Source of the DNA: Desulfobulbaceae bacterium | Lineage (GTDB): Bacteria > Desulfobacterota > Desulfobulbia > Desulfobulbales > Desulfocapsaceae | Assembly: GCA_031256095.1 (NCBI GenBank) | Contig: JAIRRG010000106.1 | Coordinates: forward strand, 1 to 16,354 | Reading direction: 5' to 3' | Length of the DNA: 16,354 bases | Part shown: positions 13,746 to 16,354 of the stretch, one piece after another | Layout of the letters: each line of letters opens with the position of its first letter | Position numbering within the stretch: the first letter of the stretch is position 1 | Notes under the pieces: model-generated | Databases searched by the model: none | What the model was told of the DNA's origin: nothing | The model's input: the letters and a program-made list of their open reading frames with translations, nothing else | Made by a program: the position numbers and the translations under genes

Positions 13746-14163
13746 AAGGTATTTGTCCTCCTCCCGCCGGCCTTCCCTGCTTGCCCGGATCAGGGACGGG
13801 CTGGTGGCGGTCGTGAAAATCCGTCGCCGCCAACCTTATGCCGTCTCACGCCGCCGTCATCCTTGGTCAGAACGGCTGGCCCAGGGTTGCTGTTGTCTCT
13901 TCGAGCGCGTCAATACCCAGTGGACCCGCACCGCCTGCAAGATGGCGATGACCGTGGCGGCGGCGATGGTGGTCTATATGGTTATTGGCAACTACCTGCA
14001 CCAATCCTTTAATGGGAAAATCAGGCAGTTGACCGTCGAAAAGCAAGAGGGGGAAAAGCAGCATTTTTTCATACAGGCTGAACTGACCAGCCTTGTCAAA
14101 AAAAACCAGGCCAGGCTGGGTTTGGCCGAAGGGAAACCGGAACAGTTCATCCGGATGAATTGA
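13726..14163 (+). CDS. ftsL: Cell division protein FtsL (putative)
   Basis: A 145-residue bitopic protein in the position of ftsL between rsmH and ftsI. It starts at ATG 13726 with AGAGGTG upstream. The cytoplasmic N-terminus (about 1-68) is long and very basic, and one membrane helix follows (about 72-91, MAMTVAAAMVVYMVIGNYL). The periplasmic segment (about 92-145) looks like a short coiled coil (KIRQLTVEKQEGEKQ, LTSLVKKNQARL). FtsL joins FtsB and FtsQ in the divisome and activates the FtsW-FtsI synthase. FtsL is poorly conserved in sequence, so the call rests on layout and position. It overlaps rsmH by 20 bp, which suggests translational coupling. Confidence 0.8.
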   Translation: MKSCRCKRYLSSSRRPSLLARIRDGLVAVVKIRRRQPYAVSRRRHPWSERLAQGCCCLFERVNTQWTRTACKMAMTVAAAMVVYMVIGNYLHQSFNGKIRQLTVEKQEGEKQHFFIQAELTSLVKKNQARLGLAEGKPEQFIRMN

Positions 14164-14214
14164 AAGCGGTCTGAGCCGTTGAGTTGGCATATCCCAGCGG
14201 CGTAGCGGGAATTT

Positions 14215-16179
14215 ATGGCTGGGATCGTTCACAGGAAGAAAAAGGCAAGGCGATGGCTGTGGTGGTTGCTGGCGGTGCTCTTGTGTGGGCTTTTGGCCTA
14301 TATTCCCCATCGCCCGGTCATCGCCTGGGTGAGCGCCGTCTACCGGGCCGCCAGACAATCGCCGGATCAGGAGGAACAGCGGCGCGGCACCATATATGAC
14401 AGAAATTTCGCGGAACTGGCGGTTAGCCGCCAGATGGTTTCCGTGCAATCCAGGGCCAGGGAGATCGTCTCTTTCGAGGAAACCGCCGCTCGTTTATCCC
14501 TAGTTATCGAACAATCGCGGGAGGAATTGCTGAAAAAAATGAAGGAAGCTTCCCGCGCCATCCTTGCCACCGGCATCAGCCGCGAGCAGGAAGAACAAAT
14601 CACCGCCATGGCCATGCCAGGCATTTCCATTGTCCGTGCCCCGGTTCGTTCCTATCCCCAGGAGGTGGTGGCCGGGCATCTGATCGGCTACGCCGAAAAC
14701 GGCGTCGGTCTTTCCGGGGCGGAATATGCTTATGACCGGGTTCCGCTGCGATTCGCTGGACTGTTGCGGAAGGCCGGCATCCCGCCGGGCCGCCTGCCTG
14801 ATGTGATGCTGACCCTTGACCTGAAGATCCAAGAACTGATGGAGACTTTGGTCAAAACAATCAGCGGCTCCGACCGGCGGACGCAGGTTGGCGCCTATGT
14901 GCTTGATCTGGCGCAAGGCGAGATGCTGGCGGCGGCGCAGTGGCCGCCGATGAATCCCAATATGTACAGGCAGTACGAGCCGGGCGATCTCAATAGCATC
15001 ATCATCCAGACGGTGCCGCTGCCGGAAAAATTCCGCCGCTTTTTCCGGGACGTGGCCATGCTGCAGAGCAATTTCGAGAAGGGAAAAAATATCCTGCCAT
15101 GGAGTGTCGGTGCCAATAACAGCAGTAGCCGCGGTGAGATACAATTGTGGAACAAATTGCGATTCAGCGACATGGCGCTGCCCGACTTCGCCAATCAGGA
15201 GTTGGCGGACCGTGGCGAGGAAAACTACTATTATTGCCCATCCTTGGCCGGCCACGACTACGGCAGCGCCCCGGAATCGCTGTCGCCGCTTCAGTTTTTG
15301 ACCGGGATTGGCATTTTGGCCAGAGGGGGAAGCGCACTACAGCCTTTCGCGGTGGCCGCCGCTCTTGACCCGGACAACCGTGACAACGGCAAGCCGGTTC
15401 TTGTTGATTTATCAGATAGCCGTGAGCCACAGGAAGCGGTGCCGGAAGTGGTGGCGAAAGAGGCGATGCAGATATTCTCGGCCATGGCCGCGCCGGGCGC
15501 CGCTGACAAGCCGATACTTTATGACCAGGTAGATTGCCAGGTAAGCGGCAAGAATGCCGGTCTGATGCGCCATCAATTGTATGCTGCCGTCGTGCCGGCG
15601 CAAAATCCACAATATCTCCTCGTCGTCAGTGTCCGCAAAGCCACTACCGACATCCCGACACAGAATGAGCGCGGCAAGACCGATGACCTCGCTGAAGTAA
15701 ATGCCCTGCTGGAGCGGGTGTTGATGTTCGTTGAGGTTGGACGCGGCTTGCGCGGTTACGCCGCTTCGCGCACCGACAGTTCCGGCGCCTATTCGACCAA
15801 GCGTGACCTGTTGCGGCAGAAAATTCGGGCCGACGGCAGCCAGAAAGAAGAAGCCCTCGCCGCCCCCAAACAATGGCTGATGCCGGATATGGCTAGCATG
15901 AGTCTGCGCCGTGGCCTACGGCTGTTGAATGGGGCGCCATGCCGCCTCGAAATCACCGGCAGCGGCGATGTGCTGCGGCAAAGCCCGGCGGCTGGTGCCG
16001 TCATCAAAGACGGCACCGTTTGCCAATTGATCTTGCGGAACCCGGCCGAGATCACGATTGACAAAATCAAGGCGCGGAACGAGGCGGCGGCAAGCGAAGT
16101 TCCGAAAAAAACCGACAAGAATTCTTCATCGGGGAAAACGAAGGAGAAAGTCAAAGCGAAGGCAGGGACGCCGCCATGA
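14215..16179 (+). CDS. ftsI: FtsI/PBP3-like division protein with PASTA domain, catalytic motifs lost
   Basis: A 654-residue protein in the ftsI slot of the dcw cluster. It has a basic N-terminus and one membrane helix (about 13-30). Pedestal motifs of class B penicillin-binding proteins follow: RGTIYDRN (57-64), GHLIGY (154-159) with GLSGAEYAYD (165-174), and MLTLDLKIQ (198-206). The transpeptidase fold runs from about 222 to 505. A PASTA domain (about 552-608, MPDMASMSLRRG, QSPAAGAVIKDG) and a basic tail end the protein. In place of EPGSxxK it reads EPGDLNS (255-261), so the catalytic Ser and Lys are replaced by Asp258 and Ser261. The SxN position reads SSS (303-305), and KTG reads KNA (446-448). 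SVRK at 472-475 is in the wrong place to replace SxxK. The frame is intact, so it appears maintained as a non-catalytic partner, perhaps of FtsW. It overlaps murE by four bases. Confidence 0.9.
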   Translation: MAGIVHRKKKARRWLWWLLAVLLCGLLAYIPHRPVIAWVSAVYRAARQSPDQEEQRRGTIYDRNFAELAVSRQMVSVQSRAREIVSFEETAARLSLVIEQSREELLKKMKEASRAILATGISREQEEQITAMAMPGISIVRAPVRSYPQEVVAGHLIGYAENGVGLSGAEYAYDRVPLRFAGLLRKAGIPPGRLPDVMLTLDLKIQELMETLVKTISGSDRRTQVGAYVLDLAQGEMLAAAQWPPMNPNMYRQYEPGDLNSIIIQTVPLPEKFRRFFRDVAMLQSNFEKGKNILPWSVGANNSSSRGEIQLWNKLRFSDMALPDFANQELADRGEENYYYCPSLAGHDYGSAPESLSPLQFLTGIGILARGGSALQPFAVAAALDPDNRDNGKPVLVDLSDSREPQEAVPEVVAKEAMQIFSAMAAPGAADKPILYDQVDCQVSGKNAGLMRHQLYAAVVPAQNPQYLLVVSVRKATTDIPTQNERGKTDDLAEVNALLERVLMFVEVGRGLRGYAASRTDSSGAYSTKRDLLRQKIRADGSQKEEALAAPKQWLMPDMASMSLRRGLRLLNGAPCRLEITGSGDVLRQSPAAGAVIKDGTVCQLILRNPAEITIDKIKARNEAAASEVPKKTDKNSSSGKTKEKVKAKAGTPP

Positions 16180-16354
16180 TCCGCACAAGCAAAAACCCGA
16201 CCATCAAACTTGGCAAATTGTTATCTGGTCTCGCCACCACTGAGGCGGTCGCCGACATCACGCTATGCGGTTTTACGAGCGATTCGCGCCAGGTCCGTCC
16301 CGGTGATGCCTTCGTCGCCATACAGGGTAAGGCCAATGACGGGAACCTTTTTTT
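16176..16354 (+). CDS. murE: UDP-MurNAc-tripeptide synthetase MurE, N-terminal part (partial)
   Basis: Only the first 59 codons are in the window. The ATG at 16176 overlaps the ftsI stop as ATGA, a sign of translational coupling. The segment GFTSDSRQVRPGDAFVAIQG (residues 32-51) is the N-terminal substrate-binding motif of MurE, which grips the uracil and diphosphate of UDP-MurNAc-dipeptide. MurE adds the third residue of the peptide stem, meso-diaminopimelate in most diderms. The ATP-binding and ligase domains that would show the amino-acid choice lie beyond the right edge. Confidence 0.92.
   Translation, partial: MIRTSKNPTIKLGKLLSGLATTEAVADITLCGFTSDSRQVRPGDAFVAIQGKANDGNLF

Noticed and set aside
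15631..15642. SVRK in FtsI (residues 472-475) as a surviving SxxK motif
   Set aside because: It lies after the KTG-equivalent strand, where class B PBPs have a beta-strand, not at the start of the active-site helix after the EPG motif.

Overview
The window is about 16.4 kb of chromosome from a GC-rich diderm (Gram-negative) bacterium. A classical autotransporter, lipoprotein and Sec-type signal peptides and a division-cell wall (dcw) cluster in the order mraZ-rsmH-ftsL-ftsI-murE show the cell type. An FtsI with a C-terminal PASTA domain and the general look of the proteins suggest Desulfobacterota (former Deltaproteobacteria) or a relative. That placement is inference from protein style, not a database result.

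Left part (1-6.5 kb). The 3' end of an NADP-type glutamate dehydrogenase gene and its terminator are followed by a lipoprotein built from Sel1 and ankyrin repeats. Next comes a decayed stretch: a frameshifted membrane-protein remnant cut off by the end of a degenerate IS256-family element. The rescue hydrolase gene arfB begins just beyond it. Convergent to arfB lies a membrane-anchored lytic transglycosylase-like protein. Then come an AraC-family regulator that overlaps a small cupin gene tail to tail, and a bitopic membrane protein of unknown function.

Middle (6.5-11.1 kb). A 1149-residue autotransporter is read leftward, with about 15 passenger repeats, a TNPG-rich linker and a C-terminal beta-barrel. 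Its leader is unusual. A run of 12 G (C on the coding strand) sits between candidate -35 and -10 boxes, as in phase-variable promoters. A strong intrinsic terminator lies just before the ribosome binding site, and an upstream segment could pair with it as an antiterminator. The leader also holds a 25-bp palindrome. Further right is an orphan, apparently decaying, CopG/BrnA-like antitoxin gene.

Right part (11.1 kb to the end). A solitary panB (pantothenate synthesis) with a strong terminator is followed by the dcw cluster. This cluster has a TTGACG-17-TATAAC promoter and TGG(G) boxes at exact 10-bp spacing, the expected MraZ operator. mraZ, rsmH, ftsL, ftsI and murE follow with short gaps or overlaps.

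The most striking finding is the dcw-encoded FtsI. It is full length and keeps its transmembrane anchor, pedestal motifs and PASTA domain, but all three transpeptidase motifs are lost (SxxK to DLNS, SxN to SSS, KTG to KNA). It looks like a structural pseudoenzyme at the normal ftsI position. The possible on/off control of the autotransporter at two levels, promoter slippage and leader attenuation, is the second point of interest.
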